Shown: one piece after another, positions 8,149 through 21,928 of the stretch
Numbering within the stretch: position 1 is the first letter of the stretch
Layout of the letters: each line of letters opens with the position of its first letter
Assembly (NCBI RefSeq): GCF_000745265.1
Contig: NZ_JQNN01000001.1
Location: 2,914,001 to 2,978,000 of the forward strand
Direction: 5' to 3'
Length of the DNA stretch: 64,000 nt
DNA from: Massilia sp. 9096
Lineage (GTDB): Bacteria > Pseudomonadota > Gammaproteobacteria > Burkholderiales > Burkholderiaceae_D
Translations under genes and position numbers: made by a program
Notes under the pieces: generated by a model
Database searches by the model: none
What the model saw: only the letters and a program-made list of their open reading frames with translations
What the model was told of the DNA's origin: nothing

Positions 8149-9048
8149 ATGTCACGCACGATTACCGCACTGTTCGATACCCGCGCCGATGCCGAGGCCG
8201 GCCGCCAGCGTCTGCTCGACGCCAATCTCCATGCCGATCACGTCCGCATCCACGACAAGTCGTCGGTTGGCGAGGCGGGTTACTCGTCGCATCAGGAGCC
8301 GGGCCTGTGGGCGTCGATCAAGAACGCCTTCCTGCCCGACGAAGACCGCCACACGTATGAAGAAGGCGTGCGCCGCGGCGGCTTCCTGCTGACGGCCGAC
8401 GTCGACGAACACCAGGCCGACGAAGCGGTCCGCGCGCTCGACGAGGCGCACGTCAATACCGTCGACATCGACGAGCGCGCCACCCAATGGCGGTCGGAAG
8501 GCTGGGTGCCGCCCGCCACCGCAACGACGGCCGCCACGGCGCTCGGCGCTGCCCGTGCCGGCGGCGCGATCGCTGACGACAGCCTTGCCGATGCAGCCGC
8601 TGCGACAACTCCGGCCACTGCGACAACTGCAGCCGCCGCGGCCACCGGCGACGAGGCGCGCTTCAAGGTCGTCGAGGAACAGCTCATCGTCGGCAAGCGG
8701 GAAGTCGATCGCGGCGGCGTGCGGGTGCGCTCGTACGTGACCGAGACGCCGGTGCATGAGCAGATCAGCCTGCGCGACGAGAAAGTCCGCGTCGCGCGCC
8801 ATGCGGTCGATCGGCCGGCGGGCGAAGACGCGTTCCGCGAGCAATCGATCGAACTGACCGCCACCGGCGAAGAAGCGGTCGTCAGCAAGACGGCGCGCGT
8901 GGTCGAGGAGGTGGTCGTCAACAAGACCGCCGAACAGCGCGTCGAAGGCATCAGCGACACCGTGCGCCGCACCGACGTCGTGGTGGAGCAACTGGACGCA
9001 TCCGGTCAGCCGCTCAAGGCGGACCAGCCGGGCTTCGACAAACGCTGA
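8149..9048 (+). CDS. DUF2382 (YsnF/AvaK) stress protein
   Basis: A 299-residue protein. The N-terminal part (1-115) resembles the general-stress DUF1269/YflT-type module: ITALFDTRADAEAGRQRLLD, GVRRGGFLLTADV. An Ala/Thr-rich linker follows. The C-terminal 110 residues are the DUF2382 domain: VVEEQLIVGKREVDRGGVRV, HEQISLRDEKVRV, VVNKTAEQRVEGISDTVRR. DUF2382 proteins are soluble, often stress-induced, and of unknown biochemistry. AGAGGAAAA precedes the ATG. The gene follows the ompA-like gene and precedes a small Gln-rich protein, forming a likely stress group. Confidence 0.85.
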   Translation: MSRTITALFDTRADAEAGRQRLLDANLHADHVRIHDKSSVGEAGYSSHQEPGLWASIKNAFLPDEDRHTYEEGVRRGGFLLTADVDEHQADEAVRALDEAHVNTVDIDERATQWRSEGWVPPATATTAATALGAARAGGAIADDSLADAAAATTPATATTAAAAATGDEARFKVVEEQLIVGKREVDRGGVRVRSYVTETPVHEQISLRDEKVRVARHAVDRPAGEDAFREQSIELTATGEEAVVSKTARVVEEVVVNKTAEQRVEGISDTVRRTDVVVEQLDASGQPLKADQPGFDKR

Positions 9049-9164
9049 GCCGGATGGCCGGGGGTGGCGCTGCACGGCCGCCCACCCCGGCCAATCGCAT
9101 TCACGGCGCCCCTGTGCACACGGCTGTGCCACACTGGAACCATCTCGAAGACAAGGAGAGCGTC

Positions 9165-9380
9165 ATGAGCAACGAGCAAACATCCCAGGATCAGCAGCAA
9201 GGCCAGCAGGCGCAGCAAGAGAGCCAAGCGGGCAGCCAGCAGGGATCCGATACGCAATCGGCGCAGCAACAGACCCCGCCCGACTTCGACGGTTTGAAGG
9301 ACAAGAAACCGGAGGAGCTGACGCCCGAAGAGCTGCGCTGGATGGCCGACACGATGCCGGGCGAAGGTCCCGGCGACTGA
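9165..9380 (+). CDS. Small Gln/Ser-rich acidic protein
   Basis: A 71-residue protein. The first 35 residues are almost all Gln, Ser, Glu, Ala and Gly and are predicted disordered. The second half ends in DGLKDKKPEELTPEELRWM and an acidic tail. The start at 9165 follows AAGGAGAGCGTC, a strong site; the longer frame from 9054 has none. Hydrophilic, disordered small proteins next to DUF2382 genes are often stress-related, but that role is inference. No domain is recognised. Confidence 0.65.
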   Translation: MSNEQTSQDQQQGQQAQQESQAGSQQGSDTQSAQQQTPPDFDGLKDKKPEELTPEELRWMADTMPGEGPGD

Positions 9381-9461
9381 GGCGGCAACTGAAGCTGTAA
9401 CTGAAGCCACGCGCCTGCGCGCAGGCGTCACGCGCGCGTACGCGTACGCGTGTAAATCGGG

Positions 9462-9758
9462 TCAGGCGTGCCCTGCCCCGTGCGGCGACGGATCGGCGCC
9501 CGGCATGTGCAGGTCGATGACTTTCATGATGGCCAGCGTCGTGTCCAGGCTCATCTCGCCGGCGCGCATGGCGTCGGCCAGCTGGACGCGCGGCAGGCTT
9601 GCGGCGGCCGCCAGGTGGGCCAGGCCGGCGGAATCCGCGACCGCACGCAGCGCGGCGGCGACCTGCTCGGCGTCGCCGCTCTCGAAGGCGGCGGCCAGGC
9701 AAGCGGCAACCGCTTCCAGGGTGTCGAGTGCGGCAAGGTTCGGGTTCTGGTCGGCCAT
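9462..9758 (-). CDS. Orphan HI1420-type antitoxin-like regulator
   Basis: A 98-residue protein that follows the HI1420/probable-addiction-module antidote pattern: DTLEAVAACLAAAFESGDAE, AALRAVADSAGLAHLAAAAS, then DTTLAIMKVIDLHM. This is the helix-turn-helix fold of antitoxins paired with HI1419/RelE-like toxins. No toxin gene is adjacent. The start lies only 6 bases after the ftsB stop, so translation is probably coupled to ftsB. It may be a repurposed regulator or a relic. Confidence in the fold is moderate, in any antitoxin function low. Confidence 0.6.
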   Translation of the reverse strand: MADQNPNLAALDTLEAVAACLAAAFESGDAEQVAAALRAVADSAGLAHLAAAASLPRVQLADAMRAGEMSLDTTLAIMKVIDLHMPGADPSPHGAGHA

Positions 9759-9764
9759 GGCGGT

Positions 9765-10148
9765 TCAGTCGTTGGTGGCATGCGAAGGCGCAGGCGTCTT
9801 GCCCGGCTTCTTGCCTTTGTCTTTCTGCAGCATCGACGGCGGCGGCGGCACGGTCATCATCACGGCCGGCTTCTCGTCCTTCTTGAGCACCTGCACGAAG
9901 ATCTCGTTCTGCTTGATCATGCCGAGTTCGTAGCGCGCGCGCTCCTCGACCGCTTCGGTGCCGTTTTTCAGGTCATTGACCTCGGACTCCAGCTTGGCGT
10001 TGCGCGCCTTGAGCTGGTCGGTCTTGGCATGGCTCGCGGCGAGCTGGCTTTCCAGGTCGGCGACGGTGAGCCACCCGCCCTTCCCCAGCCATAGCGGGAA
10101 CTGGATCAGCAGCAGCAAGGCGACGAGGGCAAGGGTGATGATGCGCAT
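9765..10148 (-). CDS. ftsB: Cell division protein FtsB
   Basis: FtsB is a bitopic divisome protein that works with FtsL and FtsQ to activate septal peptidoglycan synthesis. The 127-residue product has the typical short N-terminus, one transmembrane helix (residues 4-21, [12 protein letters not shown] type), the conserved [11 protein letters not shown] after it, then a coiled coil (about 30-65) and the motif [19 protein letters not shown]. The Pro/Lys-rich C-terminal tail (residues 95-127) is longer than in E. coli. ftsB next to eno is the standard betaproteobacterial order. The ATG has no visible Shine-Dalgarno and begins just after the eno terminator. Confidence 0.93.
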   Translation of the reverse strand: MRIITLALVALLLLIQFPLWLGKGGWLTVADLESQLAASHAKTDQLKARNAKLESEVNDLKNGTEAVEERARYELGMIKQNEIFVQVLKKDEKPAVMMTVPPPPSMLQKDKGKKPGKTPAPSHATND

Positions 10149-10155
10149 TTCGAAT

Positions 10156-10187
10156 AAAAAAAACCGGCCGATGCGAACACCGGCCGG
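10156..10187 (-). terminator. Rho-independent terminator after eno
   Basis: Minus strand: CCGGCCG, a 10-base loop, CGGCCGG, then eight T. It ends the pyrG-kdsA-eno transcript. Only 7 bases separate the T-tract from the ftsB start codon. Confidence 0.85.
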
Positions 10188-10199
10188 CGTGCCACACGA

Positions 10200-11579
<1,380 letters not shown>

Positions 11580-11588
11580 TTATTGCGC

Positions 11589-16667
<5,079 letters not shown>

Positions 16668-16792
16668 GGACCGCAGACAGACAACACGCCGGGACAGGGC
16701 GAACCCGGCCGCACGACCCCGAAAAACGTGCGCGTGCGAACCGAACTTCGCCGTACTCGCGTTATCCTTGGCCTTCCACGAAGGAGGCCAAG

Positions 16793-17194
16793 ATGTCCTA
16801 TGAAGAGCGCGACGACTACGGTATGTACAAGAACAAGAACGGCAAGGGACCGGGCCCCGAGCTGATGGGCGCCAACACGCTGATCGGCGACCACGTCCAC
16901 AACCTGCAGAACGAGCACCTGGGCGTGATCAAGGAATTCATGGTCGACATGCGCACCGGCGGCATCGCCTATGCGGTGATGTCCTCCGGCCGTTTTCTCG
17001 GCCTGGGCGAAAAGCTGTTCGCCGTGCCCTGGCAGGCGCTGACCCTGGATCCCGCCAACAAGCGCTTCACGATGGACATCCCGAAGGAACGCATCGACAG
17101 CGCGCCCGGCTTCGACACCGACCACTGGCCGGACATGGCCGACCAGAGCTGGATGGGCGAGGTCCATACCTACTACGGAACGCGGGCGGCGTGA
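16793..17194 (+). CDS. PRC-barrel domain protein
   Basis: A 133-residue protein with a PRC-barrel core: MGANTLIGDHVHNLQNEHLG, then FMVDMRTGGIAYAVMSSGRFLGLGEKLFAVPWQALTL in shorter pieces. PRC-barrels are small beta domains used in RNA maturation and in stress or regulatory proteins, and stand-alone versions are of unknown function. The start at 16793 follows AAGGAGG at 5-6 bases, so the longer frame from 16664 is not used. It overlaps the next gene by GTGA. Confidence 0.85.
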   Translation: MSYEERDDYGMYKNKNGKGPGPELMGANTLIGDHVHNLQNEHLGVIKEFMVDMRTGGIAYAVMSSGRFLGLGEKLFAVPWQALTLDPANKRFTMDIPKERIDSAPGFDTDHWPDMADQSWMGEVHTYYGTRAA

Positions 17195-17748
17195 GGCGGC
17201 AGTGCGTATGGCAGTGCAACTCCATGGCGTTTGCGGCCACGCTGTCGTACGCGCTCGGCGGCGCCGTTCTGGCCGCGGACAGCTGCTCGCTCAAAGCGCC
17301 GGACCCGGTATTGCGGGCAAAAGCCTATCCTGGCCAGACGCTGGACAAGCGCAGCGCCGACACGTCGACGGAAACCGCCCAGCTGCGGCCCGGCTTGCGC
17401 CTCGCCATCCGCCAGGATGGCTGCGAGGATTACGTCACGACCCGCTTTACCCTGATCGCCGCCCACGCGCAGGCGCCGGACCGCAGCGACGAAGCCTGGA
17501 TCGACTTCGCGCGCACCGAACTCGGCAAACTCCTGACGCGAGAGCCCGGCCGCTACAAGCGCCTGGACGAGTTCCTGGTCAAAGCCCGCCGCACCGCGCC
17601 GCAAGACGGCGAGCGCATCGTCTGCCGCGACGGCTCGCAACCCGTCGCGGGCCTGTGTTCCTGGGACAGCCTCGGCGGCGATGTCTTTTCGGTCAAGCGC
17701 GGCCGCACCACGACGACCATCACGGTCATGGAATACGTCAGCGCTTGA
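17191..17748 (+). CDS. Small secreted protein, unknown function
   Basis: A 185-residue protein starting with GTG that overlaps the stop of the PRC-barrel gene (GTGA), or at ATG 17224, which gives a cleaner signal peptide, MAFAATLSYALGGAVLA|A. The mature part has four or more cysteines and a helical region WIDFARTELGKLLTREPGRYKRLDEF broken into short elements. It ends in a beta pattern TTTTITVMEYVSA. No domain is recognised. The overlap suggests co-translation with the PRC-barrel protein. Confidence 0.55.
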   Translation: MRRQCVWQCNSMAFAATLSYALGGAVLAADSCSLKAPDPVLRAKAYPGQTLDKRSADTSTETAQLRPGLRLAIRQDGCEDYVTTRFTLIAAHAQAPDRSDEAWIDFARTELGKLLTREPGRYKRLDEFLVKARRTAPQDGERIVCRDGSQPVAGLCSWDSLGGDVFSVKRGRTTTTITVMEYVSA

Positions 17749-17761
17749 ACCGGCCTGCCGC

Positions 17762-19105
17762 TCAGCCTTTGGGCGGCATCAGGTCGAGCAGGATCGCGGT
17801 CTCGGCCTTGATGGTGTTGACCACGGTCGGCTTGAAATCCGGCGCCCATTGCGGCGAGTGGGTGCCCGGCAGCGGTTCGCCGGCCTTCTTCGCGGCTTCC
17901 AGGCGCTTGGCGTCGACCGCGCCCACGTGCAGCAGGATCGCCTTCACGCCCGGCTGCATGCCGTACTGCGAAAAGTCTTCCGACGTCATCTTGGGCGGCA
18001 TCTCCTTGACGAACTCGGGGCCGACCGCGCCCTGCGCCGCCTTGACCATGCGCTCGATCAGGGCCGGGTCGTTGTAGACCGAATCGGTGCCCGGCTCGAC
18101 CTGCACCAGCGGCTCCTTCGGCGCGCCGGCGGCCATCGCCTCGCCCCTTGCTTCGCGCGCGATGCTGGCCAGCACGCGCTTGCGCACTTCCGGCTTGAAG
18201 GTGCGCACCGACAGCGACAGCTTGACCTGGTCGGGGATGATGTTGGCCTGGGTGCCGCCATGGATGCTGCCGATGGTGATCACGACCGGGTCGATCGGGT
18301 TGTTTTCACGCGAAACCAGGGTCTGCAGCGCCATCACCAGGCGCGCCGCGATCACGATCGGGTCACGCGCCTCATGCGGCACGGCGCCGTGGCCGCCCTG
18401 GCCGAACACCGTGATGTTGACCACGTCCGACGACGCGCGGAACGCACCGGCGTGATACAGGATGGTACCGGACGGCATGGTGGCGTCGTCATGGAAGGAC
18501 AGTGCGTAGTCCGGCTTCGGGAAGCGCGTGAACAGGCCGTCCTTGAGCATCGCCTCGGCGCCGTGCACGGTTTCCTCGGACGGCTGGCCGATCAGCATCA
18601 GCGTGCCGCTCCAGGCCTTGCGGTTGTCCGCCATCAGCTTGGCGGTGCCGTACCAGGCCGACATGTGCAGGTCGTGGCCGCAGGCCTGCGCCACCGACAC
18701 GGTGTCGCCGGCGGCGTTCTTGACCGTGACCTTGCTGGCGAACGGCAGGCCGGTCTTTTCCTGCACCGGCAGCGCGTCCATTTCGGTGCGCAGCATCACG
18801 GTCGGGCCGGGGCCGTTCTTCAGGATGGCGACGACGCCGGTGCCGGCCACGCCGGTGGTGACGTCATAACCCAAGGCCTTGACGCGCTCGGCCAGCTTGG
18901 CCGAGGTCTGGTGTTCCTGGAAACCGAGTTCCGGATTGCGGTGCAGGTCCTGGTACAGGCTTTCGATCGCCGGGTAGTTGGCGTTGAGCTGGGCGGCGAA
19001 GGGCGCCGGCAGCGGAGCGGCGCCTGCGCTCGAGGCTGCGCCTGACGCTGCGGCGATAGCGGCCGCGGACAGGGCGCGGCGCAGGAAAATGCTGGATGGT
19101 TTCAT
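17762..19105 (-). CDS. Secreted M20-family amidohydrolase
   Basis: A 447-residue M20D-type hydrolase of the hippurate/IAA-amino acid amidase group with a Sec signal peptide (cleavage near SSAGA|APLP). Metal and catalytic motifs are visible: LHRNPELGFQEHQTS, RTEMDALPVQE, ACGHDLHMSAW, GQPSEETVHGAEAM, and GGHGAVPHEARDPI in the dimerisation/lid domain. The start at 19105 is the one that gives the signal peptide. These enzymes cleave N-acyl or peptide-like amide bonds. The export signal points to a periplasmic substrate, which is not defined here. It is single and divergent from the chemoreceptor remnant. Confidence 0.9.
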   Translation of the reverse strand: MKPSSIFLRRALSAAAIAAASGAASSAGAAPLPAPFAAQLNANYPAIESLYQDLHRNPELGFQEHQTSAKLAERVKALGYDVTTGVAGTGVVAILKNGPGPTVMLRTEMDALPVQEKTGLPFASKVTVKNAAGDTVSVAQACGHDLHMSAWYGTAKLMADNRKAWSGTLMLIGQPSEETVHGAEAMLKDGLFTRFPKPDYALSFHDDATMPSGTILYHAGAFRASSDVVNITVFGQGGHGAVPHEARDPIVIAARLVMALQTLVSRENNPIDPVVITIGSIHGGTQANIIPDQVKLSLSVRTFKPEVRKRVLASIAREARGEAMAAGAPKEPLVQVEPGTDSVYNDPALIERMVKAAQGAVGPEFVKEMPPKMTSEDFSQYGMQPGVKAILLHVGAVDAKRLEAAKKAGEPLPGTHSPQWAPDFKPTVVNTIKAETAILLDLMPPKG

Positions 19106-19403
19106 ATGCTTCACATTGTTCGGGTAAGACGAAAGAGCGGCCGCCATCACAGGCAGCCTTTTTCAGGCTAACAGATACGTCGCAGTGCAACAATGTTCGA
19201 TTTTTGCAATCTTGTTTGTTTGACCGTCGGCGAAACGATACAAACTGTTGTCACAAAATATTTAACAAGAATTTTATAGTTCTATAAGGCAACTCCATTC
19301 GTCAGAATCCTCCCTCTCCGGCCCGCCGCTCGAGCACGGACCCACGCTCCCGTCGGAGTTGGCGTCTTCATATGCGGCCGGCCTTCAGTCAAAAGGAAAT
19401 ACG

Positions 19404-20472
19404 ATGGGATTCGTTGCAAACATGAAGATCGGCAAACGCCTTGGCCTTGGCTTTGCCCTCATCCTCGCGACGAGACCGGCGCCCTGTTGCGCGCCCTGCG
19501 CCACATGAACGACAGCCTGGTCGACATCGTCAGCCAGGTGCGCGGCGGCACCGACACCATCGCCACCGCCTCGCGCGAAATCAGCGCCGGCAACCTCGAT
19601 CTCTCGAGCCGCACCGAACAGCAAGCCGGGGCACTGGAAAAAACCGCGGCCTCGATGGAAGAGCTGACCTCGACCGTGCGCAAGAACGCCGAGAACGCAC
19701 GCCAGGCCAACCAACTGGCGATCGCCGCGTCGGAAGTCGCGGTCCAGGGCGGCGCCGTGGTCGGCGAAGTCGTCACCACGATGGGCGCGATCAACGCCTC
19801 GGCCAGCAAGATCGCCGACATCATCGGCGTGATCGACGGCATCGCCTTCCAGACCAATATCCTGGCGCTGAACGCCGCCGTCGAAGCGGCGCGCGCCGGC
19901 GAGCAGGGCCGCGGCTTTGCGGTCGTGGCGAGCGAAGTGCGCAGCCTGGCCCAGCGCTCGGCCGCAGCCGCCAAGGAAATCAAGGAACTGGTCAGCGCTT
20001 CGGTGACCGACGTCGGCGCCGGCGCGCGCCTGGTCGGCCAGGCCGGCGCCACGATGGGCCAGGTGGTCGGCTCGATCCAGCGCGTGACCGACATCATGGC
20101 CGAGATCACCAGCGCCAGCCAGGAACAGACCGGCGGCATCGAGCAGGTCAACGGTGCGATCTCGCAGATGGACCAGGTGACCCAGCAGAACGCCGCCCTG
20201 GTCGAGGAAGCGGCGGCCGCGGCCTCGTCGATGCAGGAACAGGCCGGCAAGCTGGCCGAGGTGGTCAGCGTGTTCAAGCTCGATCGTGCGCATGCGCTGC
20301 ATGCGGCGGCGGCGGCTGCGGTGTCCGCGCCGCGCGTTTGCCTGCACCTGCACCTGCCCGCGCGCCCGCTCCTGCGCGTGCGCGCGTGGCGGCGCCGGTG
20401 GCCAGCAGCGCCGGCGCCAAGCCGGTCAAGCGGGTCGAGGCGGTGACGGCGGGCGATTGGGAAGAGTTCTGA
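19404..20472 (+). pseudogene. Methyl-accepting chemotaxis protein, internally deleted
   Basis: ATG at 19404 has AAAAGGAAAT upstream and starts a typical receptor N-terminus: [22 protein letters not shown]. After 22 codons it jumps, out of frame, to the end of a HAMP domain ([17 protein letters not shown], from 19470). The whole first transmembrane helix, ligand-binding domain, second helix and most of HAMP are gone. The signalling domain is intact, with the tip sequence [28 protein letters not shown] in pieces. A second frame change near 20330 puts the usual end GDWEEF in a different frame from the signalling domain. It cannot make a full receptor. Confidence 0.85.
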
Positions 20473-20513
20473 TCGCGGATTCAGGGCCACGCCGCACCAC
20501 GGCTCTCGATCGA

Positions 20514-20541
20514 AAAAGCGCCGCCGCAAAGCGGCGCTTTT
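20514..20541 (+). terminator. Terminator after the chemoreceptor
   Basis: AAAAGCGCCGC, loop CGCAAA, GCGGCGCTTTT. A perfect 11-bp stem with a short T run. It is bidirectional in form and lies 17 bases before the truncated NYN frame. Confidence 0.85.
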
Positions 20542-20558
20542 CATTGGGTGTATCGTTT

Positions 20559-21233
20559 ATGCTTAGTGAAGTGTCCACACATGGCATCGCGTCCGTCAAG
20601 CGCGCTTACGGCGACTGGACCACACCGAACCTCAAGGGCTGGAAGGAATCGCTTCATTCGATGGCGATTCAGCCGATTCAGCAGTTCAGCTATACAACCG
20701 GCAAGAACTCAACGGATTCTGCGCTCATCATCGACGCGATGGATCTGCTTCACTCCGGCAAAGTCGACGGGTTCTGCCTGGTGTCTTCCGACAGCGATTT
20801 CACCCGTCTTGCGACGCGCGTTCGTGAATCAGGTCTGCTGGTTTACAGCTTTGGCGAAAAGAAGACGCCGGCGGCGTTTGTGGCGGCCTGCGACAAGTTC
20901 ATTTACACGGAGATCCTGAGGCCAGAAGTCTTGATGACAGGAAGCCCCGATCTGCAGGTCGGAAGCGCACAAAACGCAGCGGCGATTGCTCTCGGTGAAA
21001 CGCAAGCCATCGTACGCATAGCGATCGAGGCAGCGACACGGGACGATGGTTTTGCGCCTCTCGGCCATGTCGGCAATCTCATCCTGAAGAACAGCCCCGC
21101 CTTCGACCCCCGCAATTATGGCTGCGTGAAACTCGGGGAACTGATGCGCCGACTGCCTTTCGTCGAGGTCAAGGAAGTGCACAAGGACGGGTCGCCGGTC
21201 ATCCATCCCTATGTCCGGTTAAAGTCGACTTGA
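20559..21233 (+). pseudogene. NYN-LOTUS protein, 5' truncated
   Basis: A 224-residue open frame matching LabA/NYN-type proteins from just inside the domain: RRAYGDW-like VKRAYGDWTTPNLKGW, then IQPIQQFSYTTGKNSTDSAL, IDAMDLLHSGKVDGFCLVSS and GFGEKKTP-like SFGEKKTPAAF. The C-terminal 80 residues are an OST-HTH/LOTUS domain (APLGHVGNLILKNSPAFDPRNYG). NYN proteins normally start about 20 residues earlier with a strand carrying the first catalytic Asp (FIDADN). Here that segment is missing; upstream is the terminator. No Shine-Dalgarno precedes the ATG. It is probably inactive. Confidence 0.7.
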
Positions 21234-21308
21234 GGCCGCCCCTGCACTGGCGATCCATTTGATATCACGATCATGATGATCTACAATGTATCTACATCGG
21301 AGGTGACT

Positions 21309-21560
21309 ATGGAACTTTCTATTCAAAAATGGGGCAACAGCGCAGCGGTCCGGCTGCCGGCCTTGCTGCTGAACCAGCTTGGCGTGACGCTCGGCGACAA
21401 ACTCAGCGCCGACATGCAGGCAGATGGCCTAGTGCTGCGCCCGGCACGCAAAAGCTATGCGCTGGCCGACCTGATGGCCCAGTGCGACCTCAAAGCCGCA
21501 CCCCCTGCCGATATCGAGGGCTGGGAAGAAGCCAAACCGGTCGGACAAGAGGTATGGTAA
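21309..21560 (+). CDS. mazE: MazE-type antitoxin (AbrB fold)
   Basis: An 83-residue antitoxin with the AbrB/MazE swapped-hairpin DNA-binding pattern MELSIQKWGNSAAVRLP, then LLNQLGVTLGDKL. The C-terminal part (ALADLMAQCDLKAAPPADIEGW) is the toxin-binding tail. The start at 21309 has a perfect GGAGGTGA 5 bases upstream; the longer frame from 21273 is rejected. It overlaps mazF by 7 bases, the normal arrangement. MazE usually represses its own promoter; the AT-rich bases just upstream (about 21255-21295) are the likely operator. Confidence 0.93.
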   Translation: MELSIQKWGNSAAVRLPALLLNQLGVTLGDKLSADMQADGLVLRPARKSYALADLMAQCDLKAAPPADIEGWEEAKPVGQEVW

Positions 21561-21904
21561 GGCGGACCACGTTCAATCGCGGCGACATCGTACGTGTCAA
21601 CCTGAATCCAACCATTGGCCGTGAACAGCAGGGCGACTTCCGCCCTGCTCTGGTGCTGTCGCCGGCCGCTTTCAATCTGATGGGCGTGGCGCTGGTCGCG
21701 CCGATCACGCAAGGCGGCGAGTTTGCCCGCTACGCTGGCTTCGCCATTCCCTTGAGCGGATCGGGTACTGAAACGCAGGGCGTCATATTGGTCAACATGG
21801 TTCGTACGCTGGATCTGACTGCGCGCCAGGCGAAAAAGGTCGAGGCGGCGCCGGACTTCGTCGTCGAGGATGCGCTGGCGCGGCTGCGTGCGATCATCGA
21901 GTAG
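21554..21904 (+). CDS. mazF: MazF/ChpB-type endoribonuclease toxin
   Basis: A 116-residue toxin that cleaves mRNA (or other RNA) at short motifs when freed from MazE. It shows the MazF start RRTTFNRGDIVRVNLNPTIGREQQGDFRPALVLS, given here in overlapping pieces of the family pattern, then ALVAPITQGG and VILVNMVRTLDL. The catalytic Arg of the RP motif (DFRPALV) and the Thr of PITQG are present, so it should be active. Length is typical. The start overlaps the mazE stop. Confidence 0.93.
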   Translation: MVRRTTFNRGDIVRVNLNPTIGREQQGDFRPALVLSPAAFNLMGVALVAPITQGGEFARYAGFAIPLSGSGTETQGVILVNMVRTLDLTARQAKKVEAAPDFVVEDALARLRAIIE

Positions 21905-21928
21905 GACCCGAATGACGACAGTGTTCGG

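Noticed and set aside
9415..9455. Dense CGCG/TACGCG palindromes
   Set aside because: Short alternating purine-pyrimidine sequence in a GC-rich gap; no sign of a real site beyond composition.
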